In this document: one piece after another, positions 43,005-56,600 of the stretch
How positions within the stretch are numbered: position 1 is the stretch's first letter
Layout of the letters: the number at the start of each line of letters is the position of its first letter
Origin: Verticillium longisporum
Lineage: Eukaryota; Ascomycota; Sordariomycetes; Glomerellales; Plectosphaerellaceae
Assembly (NCBI GenBank): GCA_019188255.1
Contig: JAETXT010000016.1
Span: 806,001-870,000, forward strand
DNA: 64,000 nt
Direction of reading: 5' to 3'
Position numbers and translations under genes: made by a program
Notes under the pieces: model-generated
Seen by the model: the letters and a program-made list of their open reading frames with translations, nothing else
Told to the model about the DNA's origin: nothing
Database searches by the model: none

Positions 43005-45823
43005 TCATTCAACCTCTTCTATCCTAGGCCGTTGTTGCCCAACGCTCGGGGAGCCAAATTGTTGACTCAAGTTCAGGTCGGCAAGACCACCAATTCTTGG
43101 ACCGGCTGGCACATCTCTGCCCACGGGCAAAAGTGTAGCCATCTGCCAGCTCTCCAAGCTCTCAATGACATCTCTAGCATGCTGCTGTACCAGGCCATCG
43201 TTGTCGGAGATGGCAATGTACTTGAGGACGCGCAAGATATCATTCCTGCTGCTGTCCGTCAATCCGAAGCCTATCCTCCGCCCGGTTTGCCTCGCTACGT
43301 CGAGAGCCTTGACAAAGCTCAATATGAGGAGAACAGCCGCTCTCCGCAGTATTCCCCTTTCCAGCTCTGGTTCCAGCGTAAGAACGTTGACGCATAGGTC
43401 TACGGAGGCTGACACGAGATCTGGTCCAACACCAGAAACGTTGGTCTCCATTGCACCTGCAAGGATAGACAGAGCAGAAGAACGCATGCGAACATCTTCG
43501 CTCCCTCGCTTGCTTTCCCAGCCCTCAACAATCTGAGTGAGGACATCAGATGTGGCTTGCTCCTCCTCCGTGAGTTCATCTCCTAAATCAGGGACCTCGC
43601 CATCCCAGGCATCTTCTGCCTGTTTCTTCTTGATCTCGCGCCGACGTGCCTCACGCGCCTGTCTTGCTTCCGTCTGAGGTCGGTAGCCTCGTCGGCCGGC
43701 AATCGACAAAAGCGTCTCGGTGACATGGCGGGCAACATCTCCTGCAAATGTTTCCCCCAAGCGCTCGATGACTTGTAGGAGCGCCTCTCCGAAGCGCAAC
43801 CTCGTATCTGTTGTCGATCGTTCTTTCGGATCCAAGTAGTGATCAAGTATTTCGCGCGACGTTGCCTTGGGGTGCTTGTTGGCCATTTGCGTGAAGACCT
43901 TGATGACACGCAGGTTGATATAGTCTTCGGCATCTTGCATGAGAGAGGAGAGAAGGACGAGAACGGCCTGAACGTCCAGAGCTGTGCTGTTCGCCAGGAT
44001 CAGGCTTGATATGAGGTTGAGACCTTCCGAGCGAACGGGGGGCGGGTTATCTGCTTGTGTAATGTATGATATGGCGAGCTTGTATGTGGCTCTGTCCTCA
44101 ACCTGCTTTGCATTGGGTACAAACCCATCCTTCTCATCTTCGCCACCCGCTGCATCACGGTACTGGAGCAACAAGCCCAAGTTTCTCGCTGTCGGTGATA
44201 CCGTTGGATGATTTCCGCTGCCCAGCTTCTCCAAGCTTGTTTCTAAGACTTCGAGGCCACGTGGTTTCAGATTCGATCTCTTGAATGTCGGCGATGTAAT
44301 GACCAAGTTCAAGAGACTAAGTGCCACGGCGATGATATCGTCTGATTGACTTTGCAGGGTTTCCGGGTTCAGGATCTGACAGACAAGCTCCAGAACCTGT
44401 TCAATGCGACTGATCAGTTTCTCGGGAACCTCTTCTAGCATATTCTGCAAGATAGACACCTCCCAAAGCTTCTTCAGCTGCAAGCCTTTCTCATCCGGCT
44501 CGGCTTCTTCCAACTTGATCTTTGGCTGGGCGGGCGCCGATGCCACCAAGTCGGCCATCCATCTGCTAAGCAGGTCCATAGCAAAAGATGATACCTCATC
44601 CGGGGTGCAACTCGTCGCCATGAGGGAGACAAAGGCAGAGGATTTGTGTCGGACGCCGCTCCAGTCAATCTGGTGCAGCCTTGGGTCGCGGAGCTCCTCC
44701 ATGCTGATAATCTCCACTCCATCTGGCGCAGATGTCGCATATGCCCACATCTTCTTCTCCGGTTCAAGCTCGCCTTTGTAGTCGAGATTTTCCACGATCT
44801 TGAGAAGCTGAGCAGACGAGGAACCGATCTTGAAGAACATAATCAACAACGACAGCGCTGGTGTGCAGCATGTCTCCTGAAGCTGTGGGCCAGGGTTTTG
44901 CCACGAGGCAATGGCCCAAAGCTGTCGAATGATTGGTCCAATGACACGCCTAGCTTGGGCTGGAAATGGAGTCGTATTAAGAAGAGTCGAAAGGCGCTGG
45001 AGGGCGAGTCGGATCCTGTCGAATGGTACTAGCACTCGGCTGCGGGTGAGATCTAAGACATCATCCTGCTCGCCTGAGCTGTCTGTTTCGAGGAATGTCG
45101 CGGGAGGCCGGGAAGGATTAATAGTAAACAGAAGAGGCTCAATGAAGACATCCCATCCCGGAGTTCCTGGTCGCAGCGTGAGAAATGAAAACGTAGTTGG
45201 AATCATGCTAACCTACCAGGGGCGCCAAATTGTTTCTTACTCAATATACCAATCATGACGACTTGAGCAGCGACGCGTGACAGCTCTGGGCCTTCATTTC
45301 CATCTAATAGCTGATGTATCTGTGGCGCGATACCGGCAAACCACTGTGTAGGTGCCGTTGTCGCCGGGGGCGACGTAATAATTCGCGTCGCCACCGCCAA
45401 AGCCTCTTGAGTGATATTCGCACCGGTCTTATGAAGCGTAGTTTCATCAGAAGCCTTCATTTGGCTGCTCGGATGAACTGAAAAAACGAACTCGAGGGTT
45501 CCACGCACGCCGTCACGACGAAGCGGGATATGTGTAAGAATCTTCATCAGTTGCGGCTGTAGCCATGATGGTGCCACGTTCGGCTTGATCAACGCACTCA
45601 AGGCTGGTAACAGATTCCATGACACATTGCTGAGTCCCGGTTAGAGATGTCTCTTGGCCCAGGCAATGAACAATCTTACCTACCCTTCAACAAGCGAATT
45701 GAACTCTTTCAAGGCGAGGTCGCGTGATGTAGGCTCTGTTGTTGGGTCAAAAGCGCGCTTGCCAACATCGAGCAACGTATCTGCGAGAGTCTGACGACTT
45801 TCCTTCCCAGTTGACGCCATCAT
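43005..45823 (-). CDS. RTP1: Rtp1 / TANGO6-like HEAT-repeat protein (RNA polymerase II nuclear import)
   Basis: Exons 45823-45684, 45629-45217 and 45166-43005 join in phase to 904 residues. The C-terminal half carries the two Rtp1 family regions: RTP1_C1-like helices around AISYITQADNPPPVRSEGLN, LVLLSSLMQDAEDYINLRVI and DTRLRFGEALLQVIERLGE, and the RTP1_C2-like block IGFGLTDSSRNDILRVLKYI followed by HARDVIESLESWQM near the end. Yeast Rtp1 helps carry assembled RNA polymerase II to the nucleus and binds nucleoporins; TANGO6 is the animal relative. Two adjacent ATG codons open the frame; the first was used. In contrast to five other conserved genes here, no frame break was found. The next gene on the left, the AT-hook gene, is only about 225 bp away on the same strand. 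Confidence 0.85.
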
Positions 45824-46233
45824 GTCTCGGTCATGGCAATCTGATGAATAGACTTGAATGCAAGATCCTACAAACTTATTTGTAGGATGACGTTTCTTGG
45901 AAGACTAGGTGATGGATTACTGAGTAATCCGTGTTGAGAGGCAAGACCCACCACTGAGACTGGGTCACGTGGGCTCGCGCTCTCCCTGCCCAGCACGCGT
46001 TGTCGTACCTGCCAATGTGACGCGTTCATTACCTGGAGCAACAGGGTTGCTCCCACATGCAAGGTATCAACTTGCCCAAGGCAGCTACGGTGGTACGCGC
46101 TTTGACCCCCAGACTGTCATCTTTCGTCCTTTCCATCTATTTCTCTCCCCTCTCCTCTCTCTTTACAACCTACCTAACAAGCTTATCAGCTTCACTCTTG
46201 TCTACACCATCACCAGATCGCGGTGCACTGCTG
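45824..46233. other. Intergenic region right of Rtp1
   Basis: Rtp1 promoter side. From 46120 to 46230 the plus strand is CT-rich and then CA-rich, like a fungal 5' leader, ending at an ATG at 46234. Confidence 0.45.
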
Positions 46234-46784
46234 ATGGCCAAATCGAGATACGGCTTCAAGATTGGCGAAACCTCAGAATGTGGTTGATGCGGAAGCTCTT
46301 TCGTCCTTTCGACACCACTCCACGCACGACGCCTCCTTCACAGTCCTCCGGCTCTTCTTTTCCGAAAGGAATGTCTTTCATAGACCCCTCGACAAGGGCT
46401 GGGAGGCCCCAGTACGCCGCTCGCGACTCTGCAACAGGGCTTCGTGCTTGCTGTAATTGGATCCACTGGGACCTCGAGTCGTCAGTATCAGACGACCCAG
46501 TCCGGCTGAGGGAAGACGGGTCGGAACTTAACCCTAAGCATCACCTTGGTTTTCAGTTTGCGCCCACGGCCGTTCAAGTCGCCTTGTATGTCTGCTATGC
46601 TCGTCTGCGGAGACTGCCACTGAAAAGTGGCGTCTTTGTCCGGGGCTATGTAGGCGGACCGGCGAGGAGAGCACTCCAGTCATCATCACCTGATGCGCGA
46701 GAAGTTGGCTCTATGAGTCTGTACGGTGAGAGCCTCTGGTCCGAGGCCGCTCGTCAGAACCAGCTGCTGGAACTAGAGCCTTGA
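46234..46784 (+). other. Possible hypothetical or decayed gene
   Basis: A leader-like CT/CA-rich stretch is followed by ATG at 46234 (MAKSRYGFKIGETSECG, 17 codons). A second frame continues with protein-like composition from about 46262 (NVVDAEALSSFRHHSTHDAS), and a third is open from 46278 to 46784 (168 codons from MWLMRKLF). No frame alone shows a domain. This could be a small gene broken by frame errors, or chance. Confidence 0.25.
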
Positions 46785-49700
46785 CCAACAGCAGACTGCT
46801 CGGATGAGGTGAGCCTTTTTGCTCGTAGGGAGATGATCGCTCTCGTCTGGCGTTCTGGAGCCTGATTCAGCCCTACAGCGGCTCCGAATCGCGGGAGAGA
46901 CTGCAGTGAGGGAGATCTTGGCAACGCTGTCAAACGGTCAGATGAGCGTTTCCCTCGACTTGTGCACACCTTCCGCGACCCTTCTCGCAGCCTAAGGGCC
47001 GAGCTGGGGGGAGGGACTCAAGCAGCGAACTGAAACGGCCCGTCTGACTTGACGCTGGCGAGGCTATCTGCTCTTCGTACCCTCGATATCTCAGCGCACT
47101 CTTGACACGACAACAGACCTGATCTCATCCAACCCACGAGCAAACGTTCGCCTTGCCGGGCCACATCCGGGCTATGGCTTGGGTGTGTCATTACATCCAT
47201 ATGAGTCTGGTCAGGCGCATTAACCTGATCCCGTGGGTCTTGTCCCACAGCGTTGACGGACGCCAAATTCGTGCGGTCTTCTTCTGAAGAACGCAATATT
47301 CCCACTGTTTACCTCGTGGACAGCTTTGGACGATAGCGCGGTTTTGAGAATGTCTTTTGTCCGCGCGCAATGCCCTCCACCGCCTCGTCTTCGACACGTC
47401 ACGGAGAGGAAACAAAAACGAGTCCTTGTTGGCAGTGCGAAACATACAGAAAGAACTTTGCACGACCACATCTGATGGTTTCTCCTGCCCTCTGAAGCCG
47501 CCGATCGTCATGCAACATTGTCGAAATGACAGTCTTGGTTTAGTTGTGGATGCTGCATACGCTTCTCGACGCTCGCGTCTGGGCAAGTAGCGATTGAGAG
47601 GTGGGCGACGTCAGACCGGGACCCATCTTGAGTTGGTGTCAAAGTTCCGCGCTTGTCCGGCCTCGTGGCGGCTGCCTCGGATGTCCTATTCTGCCCAAGC
47701 GAGAGCTCGAGTCAATTTCCTTGGACCCCGTTGTGGGTGGACAGGCCTAATTGGAGGGCAGTCCAGGTTGTCGTCGCTCCAGGAATGGCGAGACGGCAAC
47801 CCCCTCGATGCAGGGATAAGTCAATCTGAGATGCCTTTTTCTGATATGGATGCTAATTGGAGGTAGCGAGTCCTTGATGCGACGCGTGGCCGACGGGTGG
47901 AATAAGAGTAGCAAACGTCACGCGACGCGAGCTTACCGTCGTACTAATCTGCATGCTACCACTGGGGTTACCAGCAGCTCGACCTGATCACCTCTTCCAT
48001 GATACATCATAGAAGACGAGCACGAAAAATACATTCGAGAGCTACTTAACAAGCGAAGCTCGGTCGACAAGCTAACAAGCCAAACTGTCGTCCGCAGCGT
48101 TTTGTATCATTCAGAACTGGATGGTATGGGCTTGACTTTACATGCGTGTTAAGTATTCCTAAAAAGCACGTCTCAAGCTACCTTACTATATACGAGCAAG
48201 CCAGTCCGCATGAATACGCCATTCCATTTGACAGAACATGCCTAATCTGTCTTGCTGCAGCTGCTACAAGGCATGATAGAATCTCTGGCGCGGATACGCA
48301 ACACGCCATCACACGCATCGGCCTGACCTCCGCCATTCTTCTTTGGCGTGCGAGTTCGGGTTAACATGCTAGCGGTTCAACCTCTAGCCACCATCCCCAC
48401 TGTCGCACGCTTGGAATCCACTCTGAGCGTGCGCCATGTTTGCACTTTGGCCACAAGCTTCACAATGCGGTCCTAGCGTGCAGGGTTGGTGACCTGACAC
48501 AGGTACTGGCGATTTGAGGTGTTTAGCGTGGCTGCTATGGATTTCCAGTATGATCCTCATGAGGGAGAACTAGGACATGTGCTCTACGTCCAGTTTCACA
48601 GCAAAATGTTCATATGCCAGTTCGCGTGGCGCCTTGCGACAGCTTCTGACACATGCGCCAGGATGGGAACCAGAGGCATGAATGGCGTGCCAAGAACAAG
48701 ACTCCAAAGCACTGGTGTTTTCGTCTGTTGTTCGGCCCGCCCAATCTACTTACACTGCGACGGAGAAATTTGAGGGCCAAGAGACGGGTTCGCAGCTGCC
48801 AAGTAAAGAACAGCAGATCAGTGAATCGCTTGGCCACGTATGATATTGCGAGCACCACTCTCAGAGACTTCTTGTCTGTATTTCGCGCGGGGCTAAGTGT
48901 AGGTCAGTCTCCCTTCAGCTGCCGCACTCGGCGCCGCTCATCGCTTGGCGCTGCGCCATAAGACCTCGGCCATCATGCTCTGGTATAAGACCTGCGAAAG
49001 ACTGCGATGGAGGATTGATTTCGACTGGCGAGTTGTGCCAATAAGCTTGCAACTGACTAACTTTTCAACGATCAACTAGAAGCAACTCCAGAGGGCTCAG
49101 AACTCGGCGGAGCGGTGTCGCTTCTGATCAACCGCCCCCCTCTCTTTTTGAGACTGTGGTAGGATCAGTGCGAAGGATCTTGTGAACTATTTGACAGCCC
49201 CTGACGCCATGTTGGCAGGTTTTAAGCCCCTTTCTGTCGGCTTGCAGGTGCTCGACAAGGTTGTCCCCCCTCTCTGGAGACCCTTGAAGAACCTAGCTCT
49301 AGCATCCATCTGGCCCACCAATTCCACCGACAGCATATCGCCTGGTGCATATTCGATTGGCTCGAGCCTTCTTTACATGGGACCTGAGCTGTGACAGCCG
49401 TCATCATGTGCGGGATTGATGTGCTGGAGATTTGTTTGGGGGCCTAGTCAACGCCTCCTCGACGGCACAGTCGAAGTGGTGGTCAATGAGTTGTCAACGG
49501 CGCTTGCATCCGAATGTCCGGCCTCTTGAATGTTAAGCCAGCCAGTGGCAAGACGCATCAACAACATCAAGCTTGTGAGAAGGAACTTACTTATCGAGTA
49601 ACCCTGATCGCGATCCACTGGCCAGCCCGAGTTCTTGAAGTCCCCTCAATCTGCCGCAGTTGCCGGCCGACACTGGCCGCGATATGCCAAAGGATCCCGA

Positions 49701-50195
49701 GGTAAGCTTTGCCAGTGAATGCGAAAATGGCCCCTTTCCGAGCGAAGGCTCCCTACACAGAAGAGTCAGGATCATTACATCTCTAAGTCCTCGTCTCTAC
49801 ATCAGTCGACCTTCTCAATTGTGCTGCATTCCGTCGAGTGTTACGACCCGGCATTCTCAAATCTGCATGATTGAGGTTGAGCGCTTGGAAGCAGTAAAGG
49901 GAGTGGATTCGAAAAGATGTGCTATGATGCTGAACATGCTACAGCCGAAGCTGAACGCCTCGGGACCTACTTTCTCGCAGACTTTGTACCTCAAAGATCC
50001 CAGACTGCTCTGCGACAGCTCGTCGTACGTTCACCAACTGTGTTGCCTGTGTTGCCTGTGTGGCTCAAGTATGGCGTGTATCTCCTGGTATATCGCACCA
50101 TTATCTCTGCTTCGTTCGCAGAGGCTCGTCGACATTGGCTCCCACTTTCTGCACTGATTCAATCCTCTGGGAAGCCCTGCCGCCTATTCATCGGT

Positions 50196-50345
50196 TTAGC
50201 CTACAACTCTCTCTAGACAGCATGTCGCAGTGTAACGCACCAGGCATTTATCACAAGCCGCATCCGCACCGCCAACCCATTCTATCCCGGGGAAGCACGC
50301 GCCATTTGGATTGTTATGGTACTTGCAAGGGTATTTGTCAGACAT
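50196..50345 (-). CDS. Candidate tiny cysteine-rich protein (49 aa)
   Basis: Starting at the ATG at 50345 the frame reads MSDKYPCKYHNNPNGACFPG and continues with EWVGGADAACDKCL, ending at TAA after 49 residues; a donor-like gtgcgt right after DKCL means the true C-terminus could be spliced differently. There is no signal peptide. The Cys pattern (PC, AC, CDKC) suggests a small metal-binding or disulfide fold. Support for expression is contextual: the 45 bases before the ATG are CA-rich with acaacaacaaa directly upstream, a strong fungal start context, and a TATA-like ctatttaag lies about 125 bp further up. No family is claimed. Confidence 0.4.
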   Translation of the reverse strand: MSDKYPCKYHNNPNGACFPGIEWVGGADAACDKCLVRYTATCCLERVVG

Positions 50346-50467
50346 TTTGTTGTTGTGTCCGGGCAGGTTGAAGCTGATGTTGGTGTTCTTTAGCTTGAAA
50401 TCGACAGTGTTCGATGGCATGCGCACGACAGGAGAACAAACTTTGGGACCCGGAGACCGCGATTGGG

Positions 50468-50477
50468 CCTTAAATAG
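50468..50477 (-). promoter_or_regulatory. TATA-like element upstream of the tiny Cys-rich gene
   Basis: On the minus strand the sequence reads ctatttaag, about 125 bp before the ATG at 50345. Its position fits a core promoter for that gene. Weak evidence alone. Confidence 0.25.
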
Positions 50478-53400
50478 AATTTCCCTCGCCACTCGTGGAT
50501 ACACGGTCGGTCCGGGTTTGTTACGGTACTTTCTTCCTCTCGATCCTACAGGGTCCTAGACTTGCAGATTCGCTGACTTTGCTCAGGCGTATCACGATCC
50601 CTCCAAACCGAGAATGAGACGCTTGCCCTGCTAATTGTTGACACTATCGAAAGAGAGGGGGCTTACTCCACCCTGTGTCATTCCTGTACTTCGTTCATGT
50701 ACAGGCGCGAAGGCTGACAACATCAGCTAAAGCCAAGAAGTTTGTCCAGCCTTGGGCAATCTTCAAGACTGGCCCTTGCACGCTTCTTCAAAGAATCTGA
50801 GAAGTGATCGATTTGCTTCTCAGAGGGGTGCAGCCAACAGGCTTGGCGGCTGGACCCCGACGAGGTGGCCTGACTGTCCCACCTCTTCCATCCTAGGTGT
50901 CGCCCCTGTACGTGACAGCGTCTCGCTCATCCATTTTGAAATGGTCATGACTGGGATGATAAACTTCGACGAATTGAGGTCGCCGCCAGGACTTGACACT
51001 TCCGGCCCCACCTTGCGGTCTGCAGCCAACGCAGCACCGGAACGCCTTAGACAGCATGTAGTACTTCTTTTTGACAGACGACTGCGAGATGAGGCTGAGC
51101 TAGCTCTGGCCATTCCATCCATTTTACATGGGGACAGGACGGCTGCAGGGCATGGAGCGCAGCGACATGATCATGACATTGCCTTGATGGACCCGATCGA
51201 GACCGTCACGAATAGCTCGCGCTCGGAGTGGGCTCCGTCAACCGTCTGCGAATCGCCAGCTGCAGCGTAGGATGTAAGTACTAACACGAATATCTGTGGG
51301 CCAGTCGCCACGCTTGCGGATCAACCTACTGGTGACACAAGCTGTTGATTCGTCAACGGTTACTTACGCATTAGTGATGCTCACCAAGTCTGGAGTGTTG
51401 CTCAAACCCCCCACGTTTCCCAGTATCAGGGAGGATGCGGCACGGTCATGCAGTGTGACCTTCTTTACCCGGGACGGAGTGACAGCCGAGTCAGTTGGGA
51501 TCACTCGGCTACGTTACACATGAATTGCATGCATATCAAAACGGCCAACGCCCAGATATTAGATGTTATACATAGTCATTTGCGCCGTGGACGGACACGG
51601 TTACGCTGCCAGATATTGTCAAGCCACAGCCACACTCGCAATTTTGCCTTCCTTCGAATCGTTCTCGAGGGACGCTGAGGGAAGCATTTCTCTTGGTGCT
51701 CAAATCTCTCCTAACACAGAGGGCGACTCCCAGACAATAGAGCTCTAAGCTGCCAGGATGATGAAGGCATGCTACTGGCGCAAATGCGCCGTCCTTGGAG
51801 CTACACTTATGAATAACCAGGTTAACTTCAAAATGAAATATCGCTCGATCAGCTTGGATACTCGGCTTCTACTACCTTGTCCGGGTCAGAGTATCATTTT
51901 CTCGACTCTCGTGGTGTCGCATTCTCATCTGTATACTGCAGCCACAACCCACTTGGGCTAATACTCGAGGCGCCAAACTATTTCCGCTCCGCTCACGATT
52001 TTTAACTAGCTCCAGTTTTGGTACGGCTTGGTGTGTATGGAGACGTTGCGTGTTGGCTTAAAAATTTACGCGCCTCCGAAGCAGCCTGGGCTGTCATGGA
52101 ACTGTAAAGATTCATCGTAGTTCAAAGGCGTTTCTGTTGAGATTGGCGGCAAAGACTGCGGCCTGAGTTGCCGCGATGAGACGAGAAAACGACAAACAAC
52201 TGCCGACTTTGACAGCCAGGAACGGCTTGCCCGCAAGGAGTGATGGAGATAAACTGCCCGGCACCTCGTCGCGTGTCCCAACACGCCCGAAGGCCATCCC
52301 AGACACAGCCTCCAATGCATGTGAGGAGCGAGACATGGAGTACATTTCAAGCCCCCCCCCAAAACAAGCATGCCGACAGGGAGCAATCAACCTTGCGGCG
52401 GCTAGACATCGCTCCTCGGGGAGCTGCGAGTAATTATCCCCGAGCTACCGCCCACCTGACGATCATGACTCTGTGTAATGATGCATGTGGAGTAGGAATA
52501 ACGAGTTGGATCGACGCAAGGAATCGGCGTTCCAGAAAACGTCGAATGACTTAGGTGCAAACCTTTTCGTGGTTGGGGACAGATTCAAGACCCAGGTGGC
52601 AACATTGGCCCTAAGCGATAGCTCTAGCCAAAGGAGATGGGCCCGTACTTCGACGATGGATCATTGCTAGCACTTCACCTAACCTTACGAATGGTTCTCA
52701 AGATTTGAGATTTGCAGGTCCTTAGCTGACTCGAGTAGCGTCCTTCGCTGCCATGTACTAAGCAGTCGGAATTGGGGACCGTTTATCAGTTTCATCGCGA
52801 TGAGCTACTGAACAACGCAGATTCCGTAGCAACAGTGTTCTACGAAAGGAACCCCTCACTGGCGGCTGTAGCAGGAGATCAAGACAGGGCGCTCTGGAGC
52901 GTGACTGTCGCCTGAGAGGTCGGCGATTGCTGATCGCGCGTGGATCTTCGACGACTGCAGCCAGGCGACTAGATATGCAGGTCAGACCCTACTAGGAATC
53001 GTTCCCGATCATGGTCCAAAGAATGAGGACAGCTCCGCCCACTGTCAGGTTGGATGGCATCCACCGACGACAAGAACTAATGGCTGCTGAGGAGGAAGAA
53101 AAATATCGCAGATACAACTGAGCTGTCCCGGCCACCAGCCAGCAAAGGGACTGATGTGAGCGTGGGGAGCAATGGTTGGGTTACAACATGACCATCCCTA
53201 CAAAGTGCCCCTCTCTTGCCTGCCGCAAGCTATGCCGCTGCGTTCAAGGACGGAAAAGTGAGCGAGAATTGAGTTACTAACGTTGATGTAGGTGCATAGA
53301 CGGCACGGTATGGACGGTCGAGACCAGAATAAGGTAGGGGTCCCGAAGGGGCACCTAGACGCAACCTATCCTGGCAATGTCGCCACAACCCGCCCACAAT

Positions 53401-53658
53401 GATAATCCAACAAACCGGCGACGCAGAGTCTTGTGTAACCCCAACGTCTGACACTCCAACAGGAGGTGATGCTCGGAAGGTCGGCATCAGGAGGGCACAG
53501 TTGGCGAGTAAAGCATCGTGTATACCAAAGGCAAGTAACGCTAGCAACGTTGTCGCTCGGAGGCTGTCAGAGTCGCAACGATACTCCTCTAGGTAAGTGG
53601 TGACGACGAAATCTCGCCATGTTATACCCCCCGAAGACTCGTGTCGATTGGCTCAAGT

Positions 53659-53685
53659 GAGAGAGAGAGAGAGAGAGAGAGAGAG
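53659..53685. repeat. (GA)n microsatellite
   Basis: Thirteen GA units inside the gene-poor region. Confidence 0.9.
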
Positions 53686-56600
53686 GCGCGTTTCTCTCCT
53701 TCCTCATTCCGAACCCCCCTTTTCGGTACTTGCTTCGAGATGTGAACTCTTTATTCCAGCGTATCAGTCAACGTTCGTGTCATCCTTGGCAGGTGTACTT
53801 TGCCTTGTCTCGTCGCTGAGCGAGCATTGAGCTTGAGCAATGCTCAGGCGGAGGCGGTGGAATAGGTCAGGTAGGTCGGGGCAGAGGCAAAGAAACAGGA
53901 CAAAAAGGGCACAGGACCCCATGCTCCGCATAGTCTCACTCTTGAAATACGCGTCTTACAATCCTGACGGGCGTCAAGCTTGCAAGTCAAATGCCCGGTC
54001 TCGATTGCAAGGGTTTGCCGAGGTACACGGAGATGAAGTGGGTGCAGGTGGGACAGCCGACGTCCACCTTCAGCAGCACTCTTCTGCGGGATCCGAAGAT
54101 CGAGGAGAAAGGTTTCATCCATCCGACGGCGGGTCGTTTGATGGACTGTCTGAGACAACGCGGTTGACATGTTGGCGTGGGCCAATATGCAAAGATTACC
54201 GCCAGCCTTTGCCCGCACCTCGAGCCGCCCTTCCTTTATTATTAGTGGGCGACACACTTGAGCCGAATCAAAGTTGCTCGCACAATAGCAGGGCTCTGAC
54301 CTTGCAGTACGCATGCCGCCGCCGCCGCCTGCTTGCACACGTCCGCTCCTCATGCAGCAGTGCCGATCAACTGGCACTCCGCGCCATTATCCCCGGTGTC
54401 GATATCCTGCAACACCGATCTCTATTCGAGCGGACCGGCCATCATGTCGGCGCATGTTGTCGCCTTGGTCGTGCGTCCTGTTCGCTGTCAGCGCATATAC
54501 GCCAGCGTGCATACGCCCACAGGACGCAGAACCCTTGCCTGGAAGAGCCAGGTAAAAGACGTCCGGCCGACCGGCTGGTCGTCCTCCCACCCCTGTCTGT
54601 GCCCTTCAGCCCTTTCCATATACCCTGTCTGTGTTCCCTAGTGCGCCCGACCTTGTCTTGTTCCCGCAATCGGGGCCTGGACCATCCACTCTCATCGGAT
54701 ATCGACCACGATGACTGGCCACTGCCATGAATTCTGCGCCGAGCTTTCCAAGTAGGGACATGCTGACTGGGTAGAGAGCCATCATGTGATGGAAACTGCA
54801 TCTGTCCCGCCGCCCTAGCACAGCGATACATTTTCACCACCGACCACAGCGGCAGCCCGATGATTCTGACAGGGATCACAAGGAGGGGCTAGAAGCAGAA
54901 TGCAGGCAGAGACGACTGAAATAGGTTGTGTGCATCGTGGAAAGAATGGATGATGTATGTGGTGCAGAGCAAAGGAGGGGGTGGGCGAAGAGAGTTCAGC
55001 CCGACAGGGAGCTAGACGTTGTGAGAGGTGCCATCGCGCGCGGGAACGTCGCCAAAACGCACCTTAGTACGGTGGACCAGCTCCAGGGCCAGCACTCATC
55101 CGTCATCGGTTACAAGTTGGCGGTAACGTCTTCTTATGATGGTGGCTCTTTACGAAGCCCCCCCGTTCCGATGCGCCCAGCGTTCGACCATGAGCAAGGC
55201 GGTGTGTTTAATGAACGAGAGTTGTGAAGACAAATTCAAGCCCAGAATGGAAACGGAAGCCTGCCACTGGCAGTCATGATTGGATTTCCGTACTCCGGGC
55301 GGGCGACGGCTCTGACGGCGCCGAAGTCCGGCTCCGCGATCATTCATACCGTAACGTTTACGCTGACATTGTCGACGAAGTACATACCCAACACAGGAGG
55401 CAGCCACCGCAGCCCCCCGGCCAGGTTGCTACCAATCTTCCTCTGCATGCCACACAATCGAGCGGCAGAATGGATAAGTATTCAAGAGAACGAGACGTCT
55501 CAACGGCACAGTCCCCTGGCTGGAGGCCTGGCTGGAAGCAGCCTGCCGGCGACGCTGAGTTGTCATCGTCAGACGCACAACGGGGGTAACACATACTCTT
55601 AGTCTCCAGCCTCACTGCAGTGCCGGACACGGCACGGAGAAGTTCCGTCAAAAGACAAAGATGGGTATGGTGGGCGCCAAGTAGGGACAGCGCATCTGTC
55701 CAAGACGGACGTACATCCCAGGGGGTGGTCGCGGCCATAAGAGGTTCCTGCTATGGTATCGCGAAGAAGCCCTTCGGAGGGTTTTCTTGGTGCCCAGCCT
55801 TTCGGGACTTCGGATCTTTTCTGTCGAGATTTCTTTTTTCTAGTTTCCTTCTTCCACACTCTCCCCTCCCTCTAATGTACTCTGATCACGCAGGTCGCTG
55901 CAGGACCGATCAGATCCCGATATCCAGGCACCGCGTCGGCCGACCCAGCTGGCCGGACACGCCGCAGAACACACCCCTCTCGCATGGGCGACTGGGATCA
56001 AACGAGACCGGTGAGTCTGTCAGAGGTACATCGTACAGCGCCGCCCACGTGGAAGGGGGCAGACAACAGAAGGGGGGGTGCCCACACCGGTGTGTCTCCC
56101 TTGTGTTCCCCGGAGCCTCTTAGCAGGGGGGACGCCGGCGACACAGCCACGGCGAGGCCGATGTTCTGGCCGGCTACGGCGTCCCACTGTTGCTCTGGAA
56201 CCTGCAAGGGGCGCGCGCGCCGGCCGGTCTCTTTCTTTGCCCGCCGGCCTTCACATAGACTCATTCTGATGTACATGCTTGACCATGATTTATTGGTGCG
56301 CTTCTGCTCTCCCCGCCGTACCAGGTCCTGACTATACTATGGAATGAAGAATAGGCTTCAATGTGGCTGGTTTACCTGATGAGGGAGAGAGCAAGTCTTC
56401 CACTGGGCTCTCAGGAGGGCCACTGAAGAACGTGCCACGACAACGGGATCGGGATACGCCTAAGCCATGTCGAATTACTTTCCGAGGACGCTACGGATGC
56501 ACGGCAGGGGCGCAGGAAAAATAGAGGGGGCACCGGAGCAGAGGCCGTAAGCTTCTGTTTGGTCAGAAATCTTCATGTTACCATCTAGCACGACTTTTGA

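Noticed and set aside
50752..51270. 172-codon plus-strand frame
   Set aside because: No recognisable domain, overlaps an antisense frame, no splice-linked continuation.
53840..54730. 296-codon plus-strand frame in the gene-poor region
   Set aside because: Composition rich in Arg/Ser/Leu with no motif, equally long antisense frames, no leader or promoter signs.
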